In this document: positions 37,367 through 48,700 of the stretch, piece by piece
Position numbering within the stretch: the stretch's first letter is position 1
Layout: each line of letters opens with the position of its first letter
Assembly (NCBI GenBank): GCA_008360975.2
Contig: CM039184.1
Coordinates: 49,256,797 to 49,320,796 of the forward strand
DNA: 64,000 nucleotides
From: Lichenostomus cassidix
Lineage: Eukaryota; Chordata; Aves; Passeriformes; Meliphagidae
Reading direction: 5' to 3'
The notes under the pieces: model-generated
The model's database searches: none
The model's input: only the letters and a program-made list of their open reading frames with translations
What the model was told of the DNA's origin: nothing
Program-made: the position numbers and the translations under genes

Positions 37367-37545
37367 AAAAAACCCACAAAGACAAAAACAACCAACCAAC
37401 CACAACAGCAACAAACAAAAACCCCCAAAAACCAAAACCAAAAAACAAACCAACTCCCCCCACAAAAACAAACAAACAAACAAACAAACAAATAAGCCAA
37501 GCCAAACCAAACCAAACCAAACCAAACCAAACCAAACCAAAAAAT
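37367..37545. repeat. A/C-rich low-complexity block with (CAAA)n and (AAACC)n
   Basis: Imperfect A/C-rich sequence runs from about 37,367. It contains a (CAAA)6 run at about 37,469-37,493 and eight AAACC units at about 37,503-37,541. The minus-strand frames rich in Val/Trp/Phe/Gly/Leu and the + strand frame rich in Lys/Gln/Thr/Asn over this block are repeat artefacts. Confidence 0.93.
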
Positions 37546-37597
37546 CTGTTTGCTCTGCAGGGTCTTCAGTGTTTTGTTCTTGTTTGTTCTCTTCTAG

Positions 37598-37774
37598 ACC
37601 AAATGGTCATGGAAAGTGGAAGCCATCATCTCTTGACACTTGCTGGCTCATATGCTGCTGGTTTTCCAGAAGAGATCCAGAAGAGAATCCAAAATGCACA
37701 GGATTGGAGTCAGTACAGTGCAGGAGACTCTCATGGACCTCACAGCTGAAGACAGTACCTTGGTCCCCAGTAAG
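37598..37774 (+). ncRNA. Candidate non-coding (or unknown) exon
   Basis: A strong acceptor (TTGTTCTTGTTTGTTCTCTTCTAG, a long pyrimidine-rich run ending at 37,597) and a near-consensus donor (AAG|GTAAGT at 37,775) bound 177 nt on the + strand. One frame is open across the whole segment and ends at the TAA of the donor. A second frame is open for about 50 codons. Neither resembles a protein I know, so a lncRNA exon is the most economical reading. Expression is unproven. Confidence 0.3.
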
Positions 37775-40700
37775 GTAAGTTTTTCCTCTTGGTTGTTTGG
37801 CTCATCACGACAGGGCAGTGAAGTGACAGACAACAAAGCCTGCAGATGTTTGGCTTGTGTCTGTGTTTGTGTGCATGTCCCACCTTTATGTTGCAAGACA
37901 GAGTAGCTGGTGGGAGTGGAATACAGAAGAGGGAAAGTATACTATAACATTCTCTCTGAGAGAATTTTTAGTCACTGCAGTAACTAAAAATTCCTGAAAT
38001 TTGTAGCCCACAGCAGTGAGCTGTTGCATGTCTTTTGCTGGGATCTCTCTGGAGGTCATACAAAGGGTTTAGGTAAATCCCTGCTGTCAGCTCTTTGCTT
38101 CTGAAACTCTCATTTCCTCCTTCTCTCTCACACACACTTATGTTCCTTTAATCATAGAACTTCCTACTTCTTTTTTAAGCAAAAGCTGACAATGGAAGTT
38201 TTTATCTTTTGTTGAGGCGTTAAGATTTTTAAAAGGGGAAACAAGTATTTACTGTACTTGCAACACAAACTCAGCAAATAATAATTAGCACAGATCCACT
38301 CAAATGGCAAATATATATTCCCTGATTTGTCCACAGTTTTAAGCAACTATTGCCTTAATTTGTACCTATTTAGTCATGATTTTAAACATTGGGCCCAGTT
38401 TAAATGGTATTGCTTTCTGGAATTGAGGTGCTGGAACAAATTATGAGAGAATCTGAATTGCTGCCTTTTTTTCTTTTAAATAAATGCTAGTAATTTTGGA
38501 TGCATAAAGATGTTCTGAGGATAGGAGATGCTTTTTATGCCTGCTTGATTTAGGCTAAAACAGACTTATTTTTCCTACCCCATATGGAACTTGGCAGTTA
38601 CCAGAGTATGGGTAATGGTTTGCTCTGGCATCTTTCACACCAGCCAGCATATCTGAACCAGCATGCAGCAAGACTGAAGTCAGCAGTTATATATGACTAC
38701 ATCACTCTATCCCATTAAATGCTGCAGGAGCCAACTGAGCCACCTGGAGATTCGGCAGCTACAATTTCTGTTCAGGCAGGGTAAAATACCTACACATGTT
38801 CTGTCTCATCATCCTTTTTCTTGTTTTCCTGCAAAGTCAGTGCATTAAAGCAATCTTCCTACTCCATTGATGTAGTTTAGGAGTTTAATGCGAAACAATG
38901 AAGTTGAGGTGAGAAACATGACAGTCAAACGATAAACTCCAAGTTTCTGAGAAAATAACTTCACTGTTAAACCTAAGGTAAGGGGACAGGTGTCACCCAA
39001 AAACAGTTCCAGCAGCAGCTGTAAATAATGGACCAGCATCATGGACTGCCCTCATGTAAGCTCCAGCAAAGTTATATATTCTATCAGAGGCTGAACTTGC
39101 TACTTAAACTGTTATTTGATTGATGTTTCTAGGTACTATGGAACCTTGTTCTCAGCATGATGAAGATGTCAGTGCATCCCAGAGATATGCCAGAATCTCT
39201 TGGAAGATGCAGATGGTATTTTTGTATGAACAAGTCTTCCTTTATTTTCCATTCTCGCGGGAAGCGAACTTTTCTGACCAGATGGCTGGTGTATGTTATG
39301 TAATCAGGTCTTGACTTTCTCCACTGTTTAAAAAGAACGACACATTTTCTTCATCAGTGAAACCCTGCTTACACTGAAGCCTGCATTTATGAACTCCCAT
39401 CAGGAACTGCAAAAAGCTTGAAGGTTTTCTGAGGCTTATCCCAATTATTTCACTATGCTCAGATTTGTATTGCTTCTCAGTTCAACGGATATTTTTACTC
39501 ACAACTCTTTATGGTATGTCAGACATCCTACTGTAGGTCTTGAAAATATCATGGCTTTATCCTGTCTGGCCCTATGTGTCTTCTTAACAGTCCATCTCTT
39601 TCCATTTTTAATAAGCATCATGATTTTTCCTTCTCCCAAAACGAACATAATGTCTATTAACAACTTTCTGGACATGTTTACTGTATAGAATGTACTTCAA
39701 AGGCTTTAGAATTATTCCATACTTACATACTAATTACATTGCTATTTTGCCATTTGCAAGGTTCACTGCCTCTCTGCATCTGCCTGTTACCTCAGTCTCT
39801 AACCACTGAAACCACCACTTAAGATTCCTTACCAAAAAATACCAGAGACAATTGGTTTATCAGACCACTAAATACTAAACAGCAACTGCATTTCAGGTTT
39901 TGTTCGTTTTGCAGTCATATTTTTTTGCAATATGCCCTAAGAGAAAACTGCAAATAATGATCTGGGAAGACATACATATACCACTAATCCCACCAAGAAT
40001 CCATGGCTTCATGAGCTCTAAGTCCCAGCCAGCAGCTGACTCTTGAAGCTACTCAGCTCATCTTAACTAGTACAACGAAGAAATGCTCTTTAAGTCAACC
40101 ATTGCCTTGGAAATTTCAAATCTTTGACATTACAAGAAATGTCACTATCTACAGAGCCAACAATGTCCTAAGCATCAAATGCTGGGAACATGGAAAAAAG
40201 AGACTGTATGTACAAGTGTTATTAGTATTCACTCATTCTGTAACAGCTTATGAAAAAAAATCTGAGAAAACTGAACTTGAAACTTCAGAATGCTAGTTAA
40301 ATAGTCAACCCCTGCCCCTCCTTCTCCCTACCCAGCTTCCAAAAGAAATAGGACAACAGAATGAACCAAACTGTAGCAAGACATTTTTTCCTGAGGACCA
40401 TGTTGATTAGAATGACTTCCACATAACTACTCAGAAATGGAAACTCACTGCCTCACTAGTAACAGAGGAACAGACAGGTACAAAGGGGAATTATCATATT
40501 CTCCTTTTAGCTAGAAAAGGAACAATGTTTTTCTATCTGCTTTGCAGACAAGCAGTCTAGTATGCAACGTTAACAAAAGGAAAGGTATATCAGAAGAGTG
40601 CTAGGGAGTGACAGAAGTAGGCATCTGGTTGAACCTAGGATCAGTGGTTGTTGTCAGAACATTTTTGTCAGTTGTTTTATTCCTAATCAAAAGAAATGTA

Positions 40701-43700
40701 ATGAAATTTTCCTGAAATCTCTTTGGTTCTGAAATTATGCATGAGAAAAGGCAGGGATGGGGAGCTAGTACAAGCTTCTCCAGAACCTGTTTTAATCATC
40801 TCTGTTCTCTCTGCAAGAGGTGTTTCATCATCTCTTAGCATCTATAGCCCCAATGCTTTTTTAGCACCATGAAAATATACGATACAATTAGACAGAAGGA
40901 AAAATGCATTTATACAAAAGAATAACTAGAATCTTGTACATAATGAAGTCCTTATTGATTTGCTTTGGGTTATGCTGAAAAGGCCTACTTTGAGGCACAG
41001 AATTCTTGCAGCCTCAGGTTTGTCTAGATGAAAGGAATATTTTCGGGCAGCTGCATGAGCAAATGAGCACCTAGTGATCCACCCTAATTTAGGTATGTAA
41101 AACCTAGTGGGTGTAAGCCACACAAGTGCCTTCCGAAGGCAATGCCTGGATTGCACTCCTGATGATTGGCCTGGCTGCCAGAGCTCTTCTCCCACCCACG
41201 CACCTGTTCTAGTAAAGTTCTGTTGAAGAAAAATTACTTCACATCACAAGGCATGACACCATATAAATGCTGTGATACCATATAAATGCTGTGCAATGAT
41301 CTAAGGTGCCTCAAGCAACCATGGCATTCATCCAGCTGTAGTCAAAATATATTCTTTTCATTTCAGGCACTTTTTGGTGTCATCAGCATCAAAATTGTGT
41401 TTGCAAATTTGGTGCACTGTTTGATGGGGAAAAGAATGTGAACATAGAATTTTAAAATAGATAGGAGACTAGTAAGGGCCATACTACACAGAACAACCAT
41501 TGTGCTGGAGGTGCCTAAGCAGGCTCTAAGAGAACAGGCTGGCTTGTTCAGGGGAGAGCAGTGGCATGCACAGACACCTAAACAAGCCCTGACCAGCCCA
41601 GCCCTGGAAACAGCAGCAGCAGTGCACACATGAAACCTGAGCTCTGTGTTGGGGAGCAGCAAGGGCAGGGCTGCTCTGAAGGGGACAGTGAGCCAGGAGC
41701 TGAGGGTGACAGGCAGGCAAAGGGGACAGCTTACTGACAAGGTGCATGTCCCACAAAACCCAAAAACACACAAGCAAGACAGGTCAACAGTTTAGGTCAC
41801 CAGACAGGGCTGAGCTCAAGCAGGAAAGCCATGCCCACAGGTCAGATCAACAAGGGTACATGGCCAAATGCAGGTGTGGCTGCAATATAGCTCAGGCAAG
41901 GACCAAGCACAAGAGACTCAGCTTAAATGCATCACCTAAAAGATGGTGGTGGGGTGGGAAGTACCTGGCTTCTTCCAGCTTTCTGTAGAATGGTTGCAAG
42001 GCCAGCAGGCATTCAGGCCCAAAGCTGCTGGAGGCCTGAAGTGCCTCTAAGCCAGATGTCAGTGTTACCTAATTAAGCAGCCAAATCTCCAGGAGAGAGG
42101 GGAACGCATTGAGGGCACTGACAGTGTCCCACCTGACTTGGCCAAGAAATGGTGTGCTCTGCCATTTTGACATACCAGGCTGTTTTATTACAGTAGAATT
42201 GCAGCACCTAATGTGGTGGGCTTGAACTAAAAAAAATTGGATTCAGCTCCTTGCTCCACTGTATGGTGGAGTAAGATCCCAAAGGAGAAAAAAGCACCAG
42301 CCGTATTGTCTTCTTTGCTGTGTACAGACTACTGTTCTTCATTCAGACTCCTACTAGCTGCAGTTTTGTGACTTAGTCCTAAATAATGCAATTCTTATCA
42401 GATTATTATGTTTGAAAAAAAATCCCAAGAATATTGATTGACTGCTATACTACAGTCCTTGCTGCCCAGGATTGCAGGCAGTACCTCCAGTCCAGCATGT
42501 CAGTGAAGAGCTGGAGGGTGCTGGGTACCTGCAGAGGAGGCACCTGGTAAGGACACCATATGTTTTCGTGGGACTGAGAGAGTTACTGTTGGGAGGGAGG
42601 AATAGCTGCCAGTAAAGGACAAGGTTCCATTGTGGCTGCATTTCCCATTTTACACTGTTTCAGCAGAGCATTGTACCAAGTACACATTACAGACCTTCTG
42701 GAATAATCTTTCAGAAAACCAGTAAGACAGTCTGACATGACTTAGAAGATCTGAATTGCACTGGATGATAGCAACCAGTCAGAAACTGAAATGTTTGCTG
42801 CAAGTCATTGCACTTTTTTGTGACTCAATTCTCACCCTCAACAAGGGAATTTGTGCCTTTATGAAAAGGCTTTGATCTTCCCACAATAGGCACTGTATAA
42901 TTTCTCAGATTCTGTATTAAGTAACGAACTCTGGAAATAGAGAACAGGGCAAAATATAGAAGTATATCAAACAGCCAGAAACACGGGGAGTCCCAGGTAC
43001 TTACCACAAACTATCATTCACACTGGTTGGAAGAAAACCAAACCAGAACTGGGTGACCACAACACCCCACAGTTTGTCCTCCATCCATGCAGTGCTGTTC
43101 ACTGCAAAGTTTTCAGAGATTCTGCCTTTTTCTAGTTGCACATGCCACCATTAGTTCTTTCCACATTTCAGCCTCACTTCTCTGTGGACTACTGCATCCA
43201 TGTAATTCCCTAGCACACTCACACTGCACCCTTTGCTGCCTTTGTCATGCACCTTTGGAAGTCTAGCTTGCACATACCAATGAACTCCTCCCTTCTTCAC
43301 TTTTCTTCAAAGATTAAGCATCATCACTGGGGATTTTTATCTGTAGAAGTGACACAGAGAAAATGTTGATGATTTCAACTTTGGTTTTTCAGGAGTGGTT
43401 CATTTGCTATTTCTGCTGAAGGATTCAATGTATGGGTTTGCAGCTGGGTTTTAAAAAAATTATTCTCTGAATCAGAAATTACTGTTCATACGGAAGACAG
43501 TATGTGATGACAATTTCTGGTACTCAGAAAATAGGAGATCTAATTTTATACATTCTTAAGGATGCTCAGCAACAGCACAGTTGGAGTACCAGGTATCTGG
43601 AACTAGCTCTGGGCTCTATTACTTCTTTCTCATACTTCTGGAGGGAAAAGCCCTGGGGTTTTACAAAGTTGGGAACTTGGGAAGTGCTTTTACTTCCCTC

Positions 43701-43999
43701 CAACTTCTAGTCCAAAGCCTTTTACTGAGAATTTGTGTAATTCCATCACTAAGTGCACTTAGATGAGAACTGGAGTCACTGTTCACAGAAAGCATGACTG
43801 GTAAATTGTGTAACAAGTAACTTTAGGCTTTTCTACCTACGTAGAAGCAACTGTTTCATTGTAGCAGGGAACTGAATGGAAATTAACAACCACTGGAGAT
43901 GGTACCCTGAAAGTTTCATCTTACACGGTTCTGAACCAGCACCCCACCAACCGTGTTTTTGTTTTTCAATGTCAAAAAATGTAACAACATAGATGTAGG
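37775..43999. other. Intergenic, downstream of TBC1D1
   Basis: No gene or classified repeat was recognised except the 17-bp duplication at 41.26 kb. Positions 41,480-42,130 are relatively G+C-rich with frames up to 136 codons of no known family. Confidence 0.7.
41258..41293. repeat. 17-bp perfect direct duplication
   Basis: ACCATATAAATGCTGTG occurs at 41,258-41,274 and again at 41,277-41,293 (period 19). Confidence 0.95.
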
Positions 44000-45598
44000 C
44001 ATGGATTATTATGATTTTTATTGCTCTTTTTAAAAAGTCAGTGTATGAACTATGGTATTATGCTGTAAAAATGCAACATTACTGAGTGTTCTAACAGTAT
44101 GAGGTCCATTATGACAAAATTTTAAACATGAAGCATAAGCTTCACTATGTATTTCCAAATAAAAAATACAAGCTTAAGAGGCAAATAGATTAATAATAAC
44201 TGATGCACGTGGAATTTCAATACCAAGTGAATACAAAGTGGACTTGCAAGAACCAAACATATAAAAATCACATCCTGGGTCAATCTCCACTATAACAAAA
44301 CACCAGTGCCTACTAACTCTGTGCTTGGGGACTGAACAAAACTATGACCCTATTCCTAATTCTGAAGCAAACCCCAACAACTGTGCATCCATGGGTATTA
44401 TTGTACAGTGTTGCTTTAACTGGCTTGCAAACTACTTTTGTGTTAAAAAGAGTGAGAATTACCTTTTTATATACGTAATCTTATTTGAAAGATGCACTGC
44501 AAAAAGAATGGTGTCCTACTTAGAACTGCTATACCCTTTATAATACAGTTTCAGCATATCTGGCACACCATGAAGCTCTTGAAAGGACTCCACTTCTTCA
44601 GAAAAAGTCTGAACATTTTCAGAGGATGGGAGAGCATAGAGTACCAAATAAAGGAAAAAATATGACAGTGGACATTAGTTTCCCAGCAAAAAGATGTCTT
44701 ACATCACACAGCAGATCAGAAATAAATAAGATGAAACTTGAGGAGTCTGAATATAAATCCTTGAATGATGCTGCAAGAGTCACAGGCTTCACCAAATTAA
44801 TGTCAGTATATTTTGTTAAGAATAATGCAGTTACTATATACAGTATGTTTATCAGATAATGCCAACTAACAATACACTAAATTAATGGTCATTAAACAAG
44901 AAATATACTAAACCAACATACTTAAAAAAAAGGAAGACAAGCCCCCAGTTATGCATAGTTACATATGACAACGTCCAGCTCCCTGGAGTCCAACAGATTG
45001 ACACCTTCAAGCACCAGGAAGCACTTTTCTGAAGCATAAACAATAATTAACAGAACCCAGCCAAGCTGCAGGGCAATTACACTGTTAAAAATCTCAAGTC
45101 CAATCACAAAATGCCCTGTAAATGTTACCACTGCATAGCTGCAATGGGGCAGTCATCCATTCAAAGGTTTTACACTGACATATTTCTTCAAAAGACCTTC
45201 TAAAGGATGTGCTATTTAACATGGTGGGGATGCAGACACAAACAAAAAATGTGACAAACCCAAAGCACTTAGGTTTAGAAGCACTTATTGAGGAATCCAA
45301 ACCATATTTACAGTGTATTGTGTATGACTGCACACACACTAGTAAGTTTTTCGTTTACTATTTCTTATGTGGCATCTTACTCTCCATAGTATTTCTACAT
45401 ACTAAGAAGAGAAGAGTCTTTTCTCCAAGGAACCAGCTTCTCTGATATGGGCAGCCACTATGCCTGTATCTTGTTTTGCTGCAGTAAGGCATGTACAATG
45501 AACATGACAATGTCAAACCCCCGTGGGTCATGACAAAATGATTCAGTTCTTCCCTTTGTTTCTTGCTCAGCTTCTCTGCCCTGTTACAGCTGTGTATG
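44000..45598 (-). other. TBC1D1: TBC1D1 3' UTR (inferred)
   Basis: About 1.6 kb follow the stop codon before the first AATAAA hexamer on the minus strand that I could find. The stretch is AT-rich and has no further coding signal. The short frames in it (for example 44626-44859 and 45209-45445 on +, 44949-45339 on -) resemble no known protein. No splice acceptor is needed, so stop codon and poly(A) signal share one exon. The end is inferred from the signal, so the true cleavage site could differ by tens of bases. Confidence 0.7.
44017..44022 (-). terminator. TBC1D1: Poly(A) signal AATAAA for TBC1D1
   Basis: TTTATT on the + strand reads AATAAA on the minus strand, about 1.58 kb after the TGA. 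The minus-strand sequence just past it is U/GU-rich (TGTTGTTACATTTTTTG, about 43,975-43,992), as expected for a downstream element. Cleavage is predicted at roughly 43,990-44,005. Confidence 0.65.
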
Positions 45599-45799
45599 TC
45601 AGTCAGCATCCATGTGTTCTTGCCTATTAAGCAGAGGCTTCCCATCTGTATCACCTAACTTTTTTTGCATCTCTTCCACAGCTTTCAGCAGAGCTGCTCG
45701 CTCCTGCTCAAGAGTGAGAATGGACTGCTTCAGTTTGCCTTCGTTGGTCAATAAAAGCTCTACTGTAGCTTCAAGGTTTTGGATTTTTCCATTCGCCAC
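45599..45799 (-). CDS. TBC1D1: TBC1D1 exon G: last coding exon, coiled-coil C-terminus and stop
   Basis: This coding part of the last exon is 201 nt. It begins after CTTTGAAAG with GTG (Val, an internal codon and not a start) and stops with TGA at 45601-45599. It encodes [40 protein letters not shown] and [20 protein letters not shown], then EHMDAD. The first two thirds keep coiled-coil heptads. The last 15 or so residues are polar and differ from the human tail as I remember it, which is usual for this fast-evolving end. Confidence 0.95.
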   Translation of the reverse strand: MANGKIQNLEATVELLLTNEGKLKQSILTLEQERAALLKAVEEMQKKLGDTDGKPLLNRQEHMDAD

Positions 45800-48700
45800 C
45801 TTTCAAAGTAAAAAGATATGAGGGGAGAAAGGATGGGAAGCAAAAAAAAGGTAAATTCATTAATGACTGAAACCATCTTTAAACTATTTTTTGAGATACA
45901 TGTATACATATAAAATACTTTGGAAATCATGAAAGATTAAATTCAGAATATAATGCAAAGGAATGAAATTAGAAAGTTACCAAGTCTGCAAATTTATATC
46001 AAAGAACTGGAGGTCAAGTTAAGCTTCTATATGGGTCAGCTGGGAGATATTTTTGGCTGGCCACACTTGCTGCTTTGCAAAGCAAAGACAACTCAACATG
46101 TTACCTGCATCCTCATTTCATCTCAGCATTAAGTCCAATGAATGCCAGAAGGCAAAGAAGAAGAAGGGGATTTAGAGCAATATGCAAATGGAAAACACAT
46201 TGTAAAAAATTCCAGAAGTTCTCCCTCAAAAGGTTGCACATATTGGCATTCTACTTCACGGTGAAACAAAGCATTAGATTGTTCAAACTTAGCATGCCAG
46301 ACCTGTAAGTGAGGTACTTTGACAACATCCAATTTCTGTTTGGACTTTTCAGCACTGGATAACATTTAGAGACATAAGCACTGAGTGGTCTTGGCTTTCA
46401 GGGAAGTATTTGCCTTTCTGGTGAGATCTCTGCCCATCATGTAATTATGATGGGTTAAAAAGTTCAGCCTTTGGGGGCAAAATATTGACAAACAATATTG
46501 ACCCACATTTTCTGGTGATGCATTTTTCTCCTATTAGCAATAGGTCACCTTCCACCATATGAAACAAATTAGAATGTTAATCAAATATTAAATATAAATT
46601 GTACCTGCAGTTCTTCCAGGAGATCAAAATTTTGTTTGCGCAAGCTACTGTTTGCCTTTTCTAATTTATCCAGTCTCTGATTGTCATTTAAAGATGAATC
46701 TATAAGCTCATCCTGAAGCACGTGATATTCAACTTCATAAGCTTGCAACTGTTTGGCAATATCCATTTCAAACACCTGTTGTATATAAAAATATTATTAG
46801 GTGCTGTGCAGATCAGAAACGTTCTTTCAATGCTTTAAAATCTATTGATCTAGATCTAGACTTAGATATTTAATCAAAACATACGAAAAACAGGACTTAC
46901 TTTTTGGCATTCACATTTCCTACTGTGGAAATGGCAAGACTGAGGCACAGTAGAGTGCAATACACTGGCACTGGATCTACTCAAAAACTTTGCTACTGAT
47001 TCGCTGCCTGACTTCAGCAAAGCACTTACACTAAAGTTTTCTAGGGTGTGGACTTTGTAGGCTATTACCCTTTTCAAACTTAGTACATCTCAGTTTGGCA
47101 TAAACTCTTCTAGACATACCCAGAATTTCTTGTCACTTGAGAAAAAGTGTGGTCCAAACCCACCTGCCACACGTACAAGTGTAAAGCTAAATAAAATAAA
47201 AGCTTTAAATGAAAAACAGCAAACTTTGCTATCTTTATTTATGATTCTACAGTATTTTTATAGACTGAAAGAAAATGAAATAACCTATGCTTACACCAAC
47301 ACACTTAACAAAAACATGATGTAATATCAAAATAGATTTCTATTATTGTTAACTACAAATCACTGAAATGAATGCTCAGTCTATTCTACATAAACATTAA
47401 GAAAACCTTTTATTTTAAAAGCAGATAAATAAATTGAGGTGCACAGAGTGACCCAAAGGAAAAAACCTCCTATTCTCTTTTCTAGGTTTTGGCAAGCACC
47501 TGCCTTTAAATTATTTATAATTATGACTCCAATCTCCTCTAAAAGCAGTGAAGAAGGTAGTAAAATAAAAGGACAAGTGTGCCAATCACAGAACATAGAA
47601 GAAATAAAAGTTGATTTTGAAATGTATTAAAAAAATTGCCCAAGAAGAGAAGTTCTGGGCTTTTTTTTTATTTTTAAACCTCTTGTACTTTATTCATTCT
47701 GAAAATGAGTCAAATGTCAAACACCATCCTAAATACCTGTTAAAGTAACAGGAATGATTGCCCATTTTATGTATCTGCTCTGCCTACAGAACTTTAAATG
47801 CTGGTAAAAGAAAACATCAGTTTATGAAATTATCTCAAAGTTATATAGCAGTAGAAACATATACTGAGCATCTAAGCACAGAAGGCTGAAATACAATTTT
47901 AATTCAAGTTTGATTACACATATGGAATTTTCTGTGAATCTGAGCATCTCTGAAGAGGACAGGCTGTTGAAATTTCAGTAAAACAAGCAGTGCAATTTGG
48001 CAGGGCAGAATGTTAGTTCCTCTCATGACCTCTGCTACTTCTAGCCTCTGTGCTCCTAAAGAGGGAGGGAAATCCCTGCTGTCATAACCAGAGTATCAAA
48101 TCTGAAAGGAGGGAAACATGAGGCAAATAAAAAGTTTGACTTGAAACTTAGCCAACTGAATGCACGTTGAGGCATGTAAACCAAAGGCCATGCTGCAGAA
48201 GGGTGAGGAGCACAAGGATTAACCCACGAGCTGTGTATGGACAGTGGGGCTGGTCAAACAGCTGCTCCCTTCAAAGTCAGCCCGGATCAAAGTGGGGGAA
48301 CTGCTCTTTCTTCAACTCACTTCTACCTACCCACTTTAAATTTAGAGCAGTCAGAGCTGCCTAAACAGAGCATCCCTCCCTCCTTCTACTGCTGCAGTTT
48401 AGATAACAACATTTAGGGTTTTTAAACAGGAAAGCCTTAACTGAAGTAATTAATTAGGTAATTAATTATTTTTTCAGATTCCATTGTTATCATCTGGAGT
48501 ATTCTGCTAGCTTAGCAATATTGCATCATTTTCCTTGTCTGCTGTTTTAAAAAATTGTATCAAGGATTCCCAGTTTTGCTGTCTACAGTCACTACTCACT
48601 GCAAGAGTCTGCACTGCCTCATGTACTCCTGACAGAATTACAGAGGTGCTGTTGTTACATGACTAGGCCAGTACCATAAAAGCCAGCAGAGACAGAGTCA

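Noticed and set aside
37025..37540. 171-codon minus-strand frame with Val-Trp-Phe-Gly-Leu repeats resembling a membrane protein
   Set aside because: The hydrophobic half is the translated A/C-rich microsatellite. The remaining codons match nothing known.
1..44000. Search for KLF3 or another protein-coding gene, tRNA, rRNA or CRISPR
   Set aside because: No zinc-finger exons, tRNA-like B boxes with a fold, or regularly spaced repeats were seen. Absence is by reading only and not by a computed search.
46129..46365. 78-codon minus-strand frame between the last two TBC1D1 coding exons, considered as an alternative exon
   Set aside because: Exons F and G join directly in phase and match the known protein. 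No good splice-site pair or similarity supports the frame.
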